Below, piece after piece: positions 1-5,996 of a DNA stretch of 10,766 bases (position 1 is the first letter of the stretch; every line of letters begins with the position of its first letter). The DNA lies in NCBI GenBank assembly GCA_022710245.1, contig JAKLHH010000148.1:1-10766 (forward strand), read 5' to 3'. The notes beneath the pieces were generated by a model that had not been told where the DNA came from, did no database searches, and was given only the letters and a program-made list of their open reading frames with translations. A program made the position numbers and the translations under genes. Origin of the DNA: Myxococcota bacterium. Lineage in GTDB: Bacteria > Myxococcota > Polyangia > GCA-2747355 > JAKLHH01.

Positions 1-613
1 ACGGCACCCGCGCGCCCGCGGCCAGCGAGGGGGACGCCAGGCGGGCCACGTAGCGCTCCGGCGCGCTGACGACCTCGAGCAGCACCGGCCGTCCGGGCAG
101 GCCAACCGGGACCTGGACGGCTCCACAGAAACAAGAGGGCCTCGCGCATGGGTCGTCCCCCCTGGCTGCAGCGATCGCGTCCTCGACGACCCGCCGGTGG
201 TTGAGCGCGACCTGCTGCTGCCACTGGCTGAGCCCTTGCTTCCGCTCGAGCGTGCTGTCGAGGTACCACATGGCCTCCCGCAGCAGGCCCTGCCGGTAGA
301 AGACCCACGCCATGGTGTCGAGGAGGACCGGATCCTCGGGCTGCTCTACCAGGGCCGAGGTGATGAGATCGTAGGCGCGGTCGAGACGCTCGCCGCGCTG
401 GGCCAGCGTGTAGGCCACGCTGTTCTTACCGAGCAGACTGAGGGCGTCCTCGTCGTTGGACGACAGCCACATCGGCGGGCCCTCGATCGTCAGCGCCGCG
501 TCGAGGGTCACGAGCGCTGACCGGGTCGCCGGCAATGGAGCCTCGTCGCCCTCCGGCACGGGGCCACACCCGATGAGCACCATCAAGGGCAGGACGGCGG
601 CGAGCGCTCTCAT
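1..613 (-). CDS. TPR-containing lipoprotein, C-terminus beyond the left edge
   Basis: The frame is open from ATG at 613 to the window edge (204 codons, no stop), so the gene is truncated by the window. The N-terminus is a lipoprotein signal: MRALAAVLPLMVLIGC, with lipobox L-I-G-C at Cys16 followed by G-P. There is no Asp at +2, so an outer-membrane location is likely. Residues about 62-127 form tetratricopeptide helices of the 'N-x-AYxLAxxG...LDTxxWxxYRxG...EA' type (LLDTMAWVFYRQG near 98-109), which usually mediate protein-protein contacts. After the TPR comes a short Cys cluster, C156-x4-C161-x-C163. A Shine-Dalgarno GGAGGT sits 5 bases before the ATG. The gene lies 95 bp downstream of the kinase-like gene on the same strand and may share its transcript. 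The lipobox and TPR are seen directly; the partner and exact role are unknown. Confidence 0.82.
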   Translation of the reverse strand, partial: MRALAAVLPLMVLIGCGPVPEGDEAPLPATRSALVTLDAALTIEGPPMWLSSNDEDALSLLGKNSVAYTLAQRGERLDRAYDLITSALVEQPEDPVLLDTMAWVFYRQGLLREAMWYLDSTLERKQGLSQWQQQVALNHRRVVEDAIAAARGDDPCARPSCFCGAVQVPVGLPGRPVLLEVVSAPERYVARLASPSLAAGARVP

Positions 614-624
614 CGGCACCTCCA

Positions 625-640
625 GTCCTGGTACCGGGAC
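625..640. repeat. Imperfect 16-bp palindrome upstream of the TPR lipoprotein
   Basis: GTCCTGGTACCGGGAC pairs with itself at every position except one T/G pair, and has GGTACC at its centre. It lies in the 95-bp gap between the kinase-like gene and the lipoprotein gene, about 12 bp upstream of the lipoprotein start codon and adjoining its Shine-Dalgarno. It could be an operator, or an RNA hairpin affecting translation of the lipoprotein. No protein is known to bind it, and chance is possible. Confidence 0.3.
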
Positions 641-708
641 CGGACCACCGACCTTCCCCAGCGCAACCCACGACGCTGCGAATCGGCGCGCCGGTCACCG
701 CATGATGA

Positions 709-3585
709 CTAGATGCGCGGCGGCTTCAGGGTGACCTTCCCCCGCCGCTTCAGCTTCACGCGCTTGAGCGTGTCCGTCCGGTCGGTCTCGACAGCGTAGA
801 ACCCGATCCTGTGAGGGCCGGGCTTGAGCGCGAACTTGATGTTGCCCGTGCAGCCGATGCCGGTCTCCTCCTCGTCGAGGACGATGCGCCGGCCGTCGTC
901 GCCGCAGCTCACCACCAGGATGGCGCGCGCGCGGACGCCGTACTTTGCATAGCCCGCCTTGGTGAGCCTCACCTTGACCGCGATCGGCGTGGTGCCCGGG
1001 TGCAGGAGCTGACGATGGAGCTTGTGACCTCGCGCCATCAGCACGAGGCGTGTCTGCTTGTCCGGCTTGAGCTTGCGGTCGAGCGGCGTCTCTCCCTGCA
1101 GCTTGCCGTCGAGGTAGACCTTGGCCGCCGGCGTGCTCTCCACGCGCAGCGAGACCAGCCGCGGCGCGAGCGGCTGCGCCTGGGGATCGCCGCCGCGCCG
1201 CGCGTCGGAGAGCCCCTGGTCGCCCCCCGCGTCGCGCGGTCTGGTGACCAGCGGGACCGCCGCCCGGCGCTGGCTGACGATGCGCCGGACCAGCATCGCC
1301 ACCGCGGCGAGGAAGACCAGGATGGCGACGCCCAGCATCAGGTGCGCAGGCGAGAGGCGGCGCTTCCGCTGGAACTGGTCGTACGACTGCGAGTACGAGA
1401 GCGAGAACGCGTCAGGGTCGAAGGTGCTGACCTGCGAGCTGGCGAGGTCGCTCTGGTAGGCCGCCGCGTCTGCCGAGAAGTTGCCCCCCTCGAAGGAGAG
1501 CCCGCTGTCTGCGGGCGGCTGCGCCAGCGGGACCAGCGGGACCTCCGCCGGAGTGGCCGACTCTATCGGCGGGGTCCGCTCGACGGGCGGCAGCGTCGAG
1601 CTCAGCGCCGGCGGCCGGGCCGACGCTGGGCTCTGCGGTGCACGCGGCGGCGTGGTCGTGGGTCGCGCTGGCGGGGTCGCGGGTCGCGCTGGCGGGGTGG
1701 GGCGCGCTGGCGGCGATGGCGCTGGCCTGGGGAGCGGCGAGCCCTGGCCGCGCAACGCGGGCGCCGGGCCCGTCACCCCAGGGCGGCCGCGCTCCCCGGG
1801 GCTCGGGGCGTCCATCAGCGTCGCCGCCCGCGGATCCGCAGAGCCGTACAGCGGGTCGCGCTTGGTGGACGGACCCCGGCGCGGCGGCGGGGGCGGTGCG
1901 CGCAGGGCCTCCAGCTCGCGGCTGCGCCCTGGCGGATCGAACGGCTTCTCGTTGAGGGTCGGGATCTCGTCCCCCGCCTCGGGTGGCCGCGCCGGGGTCA
2001 CCTTCCGGGTCGCGGCCTGGAGGGGCGGCGCGTCCGGCCGCGCGTTCACCGTCGGCGCCGCGTCCGGCCGCGCGTTCACCGTCGGCGCCGCGTCCGGCCG
2101 CGCGTTCACCGTCGGCTCCTCCTCACCGAGCTCGGCGAGCACCTGGTTGGAGGCCTGGGTGGTCGTCTCCTGGGTGTCGAAGGCGACCAGCGGTCCGGGC
2201 ATCGGCGCGCTCTCGTTGGCGCCGGCGGCGGCGGTCACCTCGTCGTCGCCCGGCGGGAAGAGCGCCGGCGCGAGGTCGGGCCCGACGGACTTGCCCGCAG
2301 CGGCGGCGGGCAGGATCTTGCCCTGCTCGCCTCCTCCGGGGGCTCCGCGATGAGGGGCGAGATCCCAGCGCGGCATCACGGCAGGTGAGCCGGTCACCGC
2401 CGTCGGGCTCTCGTCGTCGAGCTCCCGGGCCGCCGGCGTCACCTCGTCGATCATCTCGGGCGCCAGCGAGTCGACCCGCGTCGCCTCGCCGCGGTCCTCC
2501 TGCGGCTCCTCCCGGGTGGAGGAGCTGGCGAGCCGCCGCCCGAGCTGCTCATCACCCGGCTGCGTCCGCTCCCGTGAGAGCTCGACGAGGATCTCGGTGA
2601 GCTTCGCGGGGCTGATGTTGGTGGTCTCGTCGTCCTCGAGCCCGGGGAGCGGCGCCGGCTTGAGCGGCGGCAGCTCCTTGACCGGGAAGTGCATGTTGAG
2701 GAAGTTGAGCAGCTCCTGGCGGACCGCGCGATCGCCGACGCCGAGCACGACGACGGCCAGCTCGGAGACGAACCCCGCCACGTCCGCGTAGCGCGCCGCC
2801 GGCTTCGCTGCCATGCAGCGGCGGAGCACCTTCTGCAGCGGCGCGGGCACGCCGGTCAGCGCGCCGAGGTCGGCCTTCTCCACGCGCTGCACCGTCTCCA
2901 TCAGCGTCTTGCCGAGGAAGAGCGAGCGGCCGGTGAGCATCTCGAAGAGGAGGATGCCGACGCAGAAGAGGTCCGAGGAGCGGGTCAGGGTCTCGCCGTT
3001 CAGGTGCTCGGGGCTGCGATAGCTGAAGTGCGTGCGGACCGAGAGCTCCTCCTCGCTGTAGGCGCCGCGCGGGATGACCCAGGTGCCGAAGTCGGTGAGG
3101 CGCACCTCACCCTTGAAGGTGATGACGATGTTGTTCGGCCACAGCGCGCCGTGCACCAGCGGCGCCGCGCGGCCGTCCTGCTTGAGGTGGTGGGCGAAGT
3201 CGAGGGCCTGGCAGATCTGCCAGACGACGAAGCTCGCCACCGGCGGCGTGAGGGGACCGAGGGTGCGCAGCTTGAGCAGCAGCTGGCGCAGGCTCACCCC
3301 CGAGTGGTGGTCTGCCGCGACGTAGATCTCGCGGTCCTTCTGCATGATCTCGCGCACCGAGACGATGTTCGGGTGCGTGAGGTTCTGCACGCGGAGCTGC
3401 ACCTGCAAGAGCTGCTCGGCGGTCTCGGGATCCTCGAGGACCTCGGGGGCGAGCTTCCAGATCGTGCGGTGGCTGCCTGTCGGCAGGTGCACCGCCAGGT
3501 AGAGATCGCCGATCCCCCCGGCGCGCAGCCGCTCCTCGCAGCGATAGGCTGCGAGGGTGAAGGGGGTGAAGAGTGGCTCTCTCAC
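709..3585 (-). CDS. Membrane Ser/Thr kinase-like protein with PEGA domains, probable pseudokinase
   Basis: 958 residues, starting at GTG 3585; an in-frame TGA at 3601-3603 rules out a longer start. Residues about 11-275 have a protein-kinase fold: glycine loop RAGGIGDLYLA (21-31), VAIK-type Lys44, HPNIV (71-75), DFG 165-167, SPE 191-193 in place of APE, and Asp205. The catalytic loop is H145-G-A-L-W-P-N-N152 where active kinases have HRDxKPxN, so the catalytic Asp (A147) and the following Lys (W149) are absent. No Glu sits at the expected helix-C position near 62. Residues about 290-745 are a Pro/Ala/Thr/Glu-rich linker with many acidic-Thr motifs and a triplicated 10-residue unit. A single membrane segment (about 749-766) is followed by a PEGA domain (809-875) and a second PEGA-like region containing C894 and C912, predicted periplasmic. 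This suggests an envelope-anchored signalling scaffold. Weak activity through a non-canonical mechanism cannot be excluded. Confidence 0.9.
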   Translation of the reverse strand: MREPLFTPFTLAAYRCEERLRAGGIGDLYLAVHLPTGSHRTIWKLAPEVLEDPETAEQLLQVQLRVQNLTHPNIVSVREIMQKDREIYVAADHHSGVSLRQLLLKLRTLGPLTPPVASFVVWQICQALDFAHHLKQDGRAAPLVHGALWPNNIVITFKGEVRLTDFGTWVIPRGAYSEEELSVRTHFSYRSPEHLNGETLTRSSDLFCVGILLFEMLTGRSLFLGKTLMETVQRVEKADLGALTGVPAPLQKVLRRCMAAKPAARYADVAGFVSELAVVVLGVGDRAVRQELLNFLNMHFPVKELPPLKPAPLPGLEDDETTNISPAKLTEILVELSRERTQPGDEQLGRRLASSSTREEPQEDRGEATRVDSLAPEMIDEVTPAARELDDESPTAVTGSPAVMPRWDLAPHRGAPGGGEQGKILPAAAAGKSVGPDLAPALFPPGDDEVTAAAGANESAPMPGPLVAFDTQETTTQASNQVLAELGEEEPTVNARPDAAPTVNARPDAAPTVNARPDAPPLQAATRKVTPARPPEAGDEIPTLNEKPFDPPGRSRELEALRAPPPPPRRGPSTKRDPLYGSADPRAATLMDAPSPGERGRPGVTGPAPALRGQGSPLPRPAPSPPARPTPPARPATPPARPTTTPPRAPQSPASARPPALSSTLPPVERTPPIESATPAEVPLVPLAQPPADSGLSFEGGNFSADAAAYQSDLASSQVSTFDPDAFSLSYSQSYDQFQRKRRLSPAHLMLGVAILVFLAAVAMLVRRIVSQRRAAVPLVTRPRDAGGDQGLSDARRGGDPQAQPLAPRLVSLRVESTPAAKVYLDGKLQGETPLDRKLKPDKQTRLVLMARGHKLHRQLLHPGTTPIAVKVRLTKAGYAKYGVRARAILVVSCGDDGRRIVLDEEETGIGCTGNIKFALKPGPHRIGFYAVETDRTDTLKRVKLKRRGKVTLKPPRI
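2031..2116 (-). repeat. 30-bp tandem repeat, three copies, inside the kinase-like gene linker
   Basis: Units at 2031-2060 and 2061-2090 are identical, and 2091-2116 repeats the first 26 bases. Read on the minus strand they encode PTVNARPDAA three times in the disordered linker (about residues 490-519). Exact identity between units indicates a recent in-frame duplication, or a locus prone to slippage. The period of 30 preserves the frame. Confidence 0.95.
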
Positions 3586-3718
3586 GGAAACTCGGGGTCC
3601 TCAGGCTCACGCGCCGCGCCCCGTGGCCGACCACGCCGAGGGACAGGCTATTGGTCGCGGCAACTCCCCACCACTCCAACGTGCGGGGCGCCGCTCCTTG
3701 TTCGTCGCGCCGGCCGCG

Positions 3719-3727
3719 ATTCTAGCA
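3719..3727 (-). promoter_or_regulatory. Candidate extended -10 promoter for the kinase-like gene
   Basis: On the minus strand this reads TGCTAGAAT: a TG-n extended -10 followed by TAGAAT, which matches the sigma70 TATAAT box at 5 of 6 positions. There is no good -35 hexamer 17 bp upstream, which is acceptable for extended -10 promoters. Transcription would start near 3712 and give a leader of about 127 nt before the GTG at 3585. A very similar GTGCTAGAGT lies before the MBL operon at 7802-7809. Confidence 0.4.
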
Positions 3728-3760
3728 CAGCTCCGCCCCCACCTGCCCACCTCGCGCCTT

Positions 3761-3789
3761 TTGCAAAGCCGCCGATGGTTTGATAGGCT
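3761..3789 (+). promoter_or_regulatory. Candidate promoter for the cyclic-nucleotide-binding gene
   Basis: TTGCAA (3761-3766) is separated by exactly 17 bp from TAGGCT (3784-3789). The boxes match the sigma70 consensus only at 4/6 and 3/6 positions. The start site would fall within a few bases of ATG 3799, so the message would be nearly leaderless, although GAGG at 3792-3795 lies close to the ATG. With the minus-strand element at 3719 this makes the 213-bp gap a divergent promoter region. Confidence 0.3.
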
Positions 3790-3798
3790 GCGAGGTCG

Positions 3799-4284
3799 AT
3801 GGAAGGCAGTCAGAAAGAGAACTCCGGCCTGGAGGCCATCACCGGCTCCCACCTCTTCAAGTCGCTTGACGAGGAGGGGACGGCGCGGCTGCTCCAGGGG
3901 GCCACCGCGGTCGACTTCGAGGCCGAGCAGGTGGTGGTGCGGGAGGGAGATCCGGGCGAGGCGCTCTACCTGATCAGGAAGGGGGAGGTGCGCGTCACGA
4001 CCACCCGCGATGGCCAGCAGCTGCACCTCGCGACGCTCGGCCCAGGTGCCTGCTTCGGGGAGGTGGCGCTCCTCAGCGGTCGGCCGCGCACCGCGACGGT
4101 GGTGGCGGTCGAGCCCTGCACCATGCTCTGCTTTCCCAAACGCCAGATCGAGGAGATCCTGAACGCCTACCCCAAGGTGCGGAAGCTGCTGGAGACGGTA
4201 GTGCTCGGGCGCGCGCGCGACACGATCGAGAAGATCACGCGGCCGATGCCCCCCGTGAAGGGCGGACGGGAGCGGGAATCTTGA
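3799..4284 (+). CDS. Stand-alone cyclic-nucleotide-binding (CAP_ED) domain protein
   Basis: 161 residues that are almost entirely one CRP-type cyclic-nucleotide-binding domain (about 17-130). The beta-barrel motif REGDPGEALYLIRKGEV (48-64) is followed by the phosphate-binding cassette FGEVALLSGRPRTAT (86-100). This cassette keeps the Glu88 and Arg97 that bind the ribose and cyclic phosphate in family members, so nucleotide binding is plausible. There is no C-terminal helix-turn-helix: after the barrel come a short helix and a basic tail. It is therefore probably not a CRP-like transcription factor but a sensor acting through a partner. It is divergent from the kinase-like gene and 56 bp ahead of the FHA protein gene on the same strand, which suggests it signals to one of them. 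The ligand (cAMP, cGMP or other) cannot be told from sequence. Confidence 0.88.
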   Translation: MEGSQKENSGLEAITGSHLFKSLDEEGTARLLQGATAVDFEAEQVVVREGDPGEALYLIRKGEVRVTTTRDGQQLHLATLGPGACFGEVALLSGRPRTATVVAVEPCTMLCFPKRQIEEILNAYPKVRKLLETVVLGRARDTIEKITRPMPPVKGGRERES

Positions 4285-4310
4285 CTTCGATCCGCACGAA
4301 ACAATAACAT
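4281..4310 (+). promoter_or_regulatory. Candidate sigma70-type promoter for the FHA gene
   Basis: TTGACT (4281-4286, 5/6 match to TTGACA) and TAACAT (4305-4310, 4/6 match to TATAAT) are 18 bp apart. The -35 box overlaps the TGA stop of the preceding gene. The intervening stretch is locally AT-rich in an otherwise very GC-rich window. Transcription would begin near 4317, about 24 nt before the TTG start, so the FHA gene could be expressed independently of its upstream neighbour. Confidence 0.45.
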
Positions 4311-4344
4311 GTCTGCAGATTTGCCCAGAGGATCCTCGGCTTGA
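4309..4344 (+). other. Possible 11-codon leader ORF overlapping the FHA gene start
   Basis: ATG at 4309 opens an 11-codon frame (MSADLPRGSSA) whose TGA stop at 4342-4344 overlaps the TTG start of the FHA gene as TTGA. Such overlaps can couple translation of the downstream gene. It would be transcribed only by read-through from the upstream gene, because the promoter candidate at 4281-4310 would start after its ATG. It has no clear Shine-Dalgarno of its own and may be accidental. Confidence 0.15.
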
Positions 4345-5336
4345 GTGGCCAGCAATACGCGCTGCGCTTCATCTCCGGAAAGTATCAGGGTGGCGAGTTC
4401 CCCCTGAAGATGGACCGCGAGATCATCATCGGCCGCTCCAGCGACCTGGACATGGTGCTGGTCGAGGACATGGTGTCGCGCAAGCACGCCAAGATCTCGA
4501 CCCACAACGCACAGGTCATCATCCAGGATCTCGGCTCCACCAACGGCACCTTCGTCAACGGCGAAAAGATCAAGCGGGTGCGGTTGCGTGAGGGTGACCG
4601 CATCCTGATCGGCACCAGCATCATCAAGCTGGTCGCCTCCGACGGCGCCGCGGCGGCAGCCGGCGGGGCGCGGACGATGCCTCCTCCGACGCCGGGGGCG
4701 GGTGGGCTCGGCCCCTCGCCGAAGCGCACCACCACGGGCGCGCGCTCGATGGCCGGCACCATCGACGAGATCCCGCTGCCCGACCTGATGCAGCTCCTCT
4801 CGACGAGCAAGAAGAGCGGCGTGCTCGAGGTGCAGGGTCCGCAGGGGGTGGGGCGCATCTACCTGCGCAAGGGGCAGATCTACTACGCCACGATCGACGA
4901 CAGCTTCGACCTCAGCCCGCGCAAGGCGGTCTACCGCATGATGGTGTGGGAGAGCGGGACGTTCGAGCTGCAGCCGCCGGACGACAAGGAGTTCCTCGAG
5001 GAGCTCAACGAGCCCACCGAGGGGCTGCTGATGGAGGCGATGCGACAGCTCGACGAGATCCGTCGACTGGAGAACCTGCCGTCGCGCACGGCGCGGCTCG
5101 GCATCGCGAACCCGATCGGGACGCCGCTGCGGAGCCTCACGCCGGAGCAGCTCGACCTGCTCCAGCTGGTGCTCACGAACACGCAGGTCGGCGCCGTCGT
5201 GGACAAGGCCTCGACGACGGATCTGGAGACCTACACGGCGCTGCAGGGGCTGATCAAGGCGGGTGTGATCTCCGTGCAGGACGGCTCGGTGCCCGCGGAG
5301 CTGCCACCGACGGCGGCGGCGCCGTCGTCGTCCTAG
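4341..5336 (+). CDS. FHA domain protein with PATAN (DUF4388) domain
   Basis: 331 residues starting at TTG. An in-frame TAA at 4305-4307 leaves no ATG or GTG alternative, and AGAGGA about 10 bases upstream serves as ribosome-binding site. Residues about 5-98 are a forkhead-associated domain, a phosphothreonine reader, with canonical motifs GRSSDLD (31-37), SRKHA (46-50), DLGSTNGT (63-70) and VNG (72-74). A Gly/Pro/Ala linker (about 101-132) leads to a PATAN/DUF4388 domain (about 136-235), starting MAGTIDEIPLPDLMQLL and containing SGVLEVQ and GRIYLRKGQIYYA. This domain is often attached to signalling proteins in Myxococcota and cyanobacteria. The C-terminal 256-303 is helical and resembles the small winged-helix-like tail that often follows DUF4388. 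No enzyme domain is present, so it is an adaptor. It lies next to a kinase-fold protein with Thr-rich linker motifs, a plausible binding partner. Confidence 0.92.
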   Translation: MSGQQYALRFISGKYQGGEFPLKMDREIIIGRSSDLDMVLVEDMVSRKHAKISTHNAQVIIQDLGSTNGTFVNGEKIKRVRLREGDRILIGTSIIKLVASDGAAAAAGGARTMPPPTPGAGGLGPSPKRTTTGARSMAGTIDEIPLPDLMQLLSTSKKSGVLEVQGPQGVGRIYLRKGQIYYATIDDSFDLSPRKAVYRMMVWESGTFELQPPDDKEFLEELNEPTEGLLMEAMRQLDEIRRLENLPSRTARLGIANPIGTPLRSLTPEQLDLLQLVLTNTQVGAVVDKASTTDLETYTALQGLIKAGVISVQDGSVPAELPPTAAAPSSS

Positions 5337-5456
5337 GTCGCCTCGCTTCTCTCCCACCTCCCCGCTCCCTCGGTCCGTCTGCGGCTCGCGAACGATCATC
5401 CGCCGTGCTTTCGCTGGCCTCACCGGCGCGCTCGCTCGCGTACTACCCGCCCGGGC

Positions 5457-5471
5457 CACGGCTTCGCCGTG
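5457..5471. repeat. Short perfect hairpin CACGGC-TTC-GCCGTG
   Basis: A 6-bp GC-rich stem with a three-base loop, 121 bp downstream of the FHA gene stop. No T-run follows, so it is not a convincing intrinsic terminator by itself, although it may stabilise the 3' end of the FHA message. Confidence 0.35.
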
Positions 5472-5668
5472 CGCCTTGCTCACGCCATCGAGGAGCTTGT
5501 TTGTCTGCTGGCGGGTCGTGCGACGCCTCCTTCCGAGCGACGTCTGTGAGTGTCGCCGCGCACCACTCCCGCGACGCAACCCAGTGCAGAGGCGCCTGCG
5601 CTCGAGAGGTGCGCAGGCGAGGAGCGGGCGCTCCTGCTCGCTTGGGGCTCCTCGATGGCCTGATCAAG

Positions 5669-5684
5669 GCGAGCCCGGGCTCGC
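5669..5684. repeat. Perfect 16-bp palindrome
   Basis: GCGAGCCCGGGCTCGC is its own reverse complement over all 16 bases. It lies in non-coding DNA, 333 bp after the FHA gene and 114 bp before the 13-bp array. It could be a dimeric-protein binding site or a cruciform-forming element; the sequence does not tell which. Confidence 0.6.
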
Positions 5685-5720
5685 TCGGCAGCGGCTAACG
5701 CCAGCGCATGAGGAATGGGA

Positions 5721-5752
5721 GCAGGCGCAGGCGCAGGCTCAGACGCAGGCGC
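5721..5752. repeat. Degenerate hexamer repeat (GCAGGC)
   Basis: About five imperfect copies of GCAGGC (three near-perfect, then GCTCAGAC and GCAGGC). This is low-complexity sequence lying 46 bp before the 13-bp array and probably produced by the same slippage-prone behaviour of this intergenic region. Confidence 0.6.
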
Positions 5753-5797
5753 TGTCACGCTGGCAGAAGGCGAGGGGCGAGGGCACGAAGAGAGCGG

Positions 5798-5955
5798 GGA
5801 GACCGAGGAGCGAGACCGAGGAGCGAGGGGCGAGACCGAGGAGCGAGACCGACGAGCGAGACCGACGAGCGAGACCGAGGAGCGAGATCGAGGAGCGAGA
5901 CCGAGGAGCGAGACCGAGGAGCGAGACCGAGGAGCGAGACCGAGGAGCGAGACTG
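5798..5955. repeat. 13-bp tandem array, 11 full units, purine-rich
   Basis: The unit is CGAGACCGAGGAG. Full units start at 5798 (one mismatch), 5811, 5831, 5844, 5857, 5870, 5883, 5896, 5909, 5922 and 5935. Units at 5844 and 5857 share the variant CGAGACCGACGAG, and 5883 has CGAGATCGAGGAG. A lone 7-bp piece, CGAGGGG, at 5824-5830 breaks the phase, and a partial unit ends the array. Each unit splits into two related half-units, CGAGAC (6) and CGAGGAG (7). The array ends 41 bp from the stop codon of the convergent MBL gene. Because 13 is not a multiple of 3, every forward frame reads the same 13-residue peptide unit (ETEERDRGARPRS), which explains several overlapping spurious frames. There are no spacers, so it is not CRISPR. 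Confidence 0.95.
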
Positions 5956-5996
5956 GGAGGTCCGCGGACCAGTGTGGAGGAGACCGAGGCGAAGGC

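Larger units (their letters stand above)
5337..5996. other. 660-bp intergenic region between convergent genes
   Basis: No supported gene lies here. Open frames on both strands look like GC-rich chance frames: low-complexity Arg/Ala/Ser products, no good start context, and on the plus strand they run through the tandem array into antisense of the MBL gene. The region holds a short hairpin (5457-5471), a 16-bp palindrome (5669-5684), a hexamer-rich patch (5721-5752) and the 13-bp array (5798-5955). No classical U-tract terminator was seen for either flanking gene. Confidence 0.6.

Noticed and set aside
811..2388. Long plus-strand open frame (525 codons) opposite the kinase-like gene, with others at 1481-2353 and 2689-3783
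   Set aside because: Products are Arg/Ala/Gly-rich without recognisable domains. They are exactly antisense to a protein with kinase, membrane and PEGA signatures; high GC makes antisense frames long.
3543..3795. 14-bp direct repeat GATAGGCTGCGAGG at 3543-3556 and 3782-3795, near the starts of the two divergent genes
   Set aside because: One copy is coding sequence within the kinase-like gene. A 14-bp match somewhere in a 10-kb GC-rich window is not far from chance, so no function is claimed.
5457..5471. Hairpin considered as intrinsic terminator of the FHA gene
   Set aside because: No T-run follows the stem and it lies 121 bp after the stop codon.
4167..5579. 470-codon minus-strand frame opposite the FHA gene
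   Set aside because: It is antisense to a clear FHA-PATAN protein and low-complexity, with no family match.
5798..5955. Array considered as a CRISPR
   Set aside because: Units are directly adjacent 13-mers without spacers, and there are no cas genes in the window.
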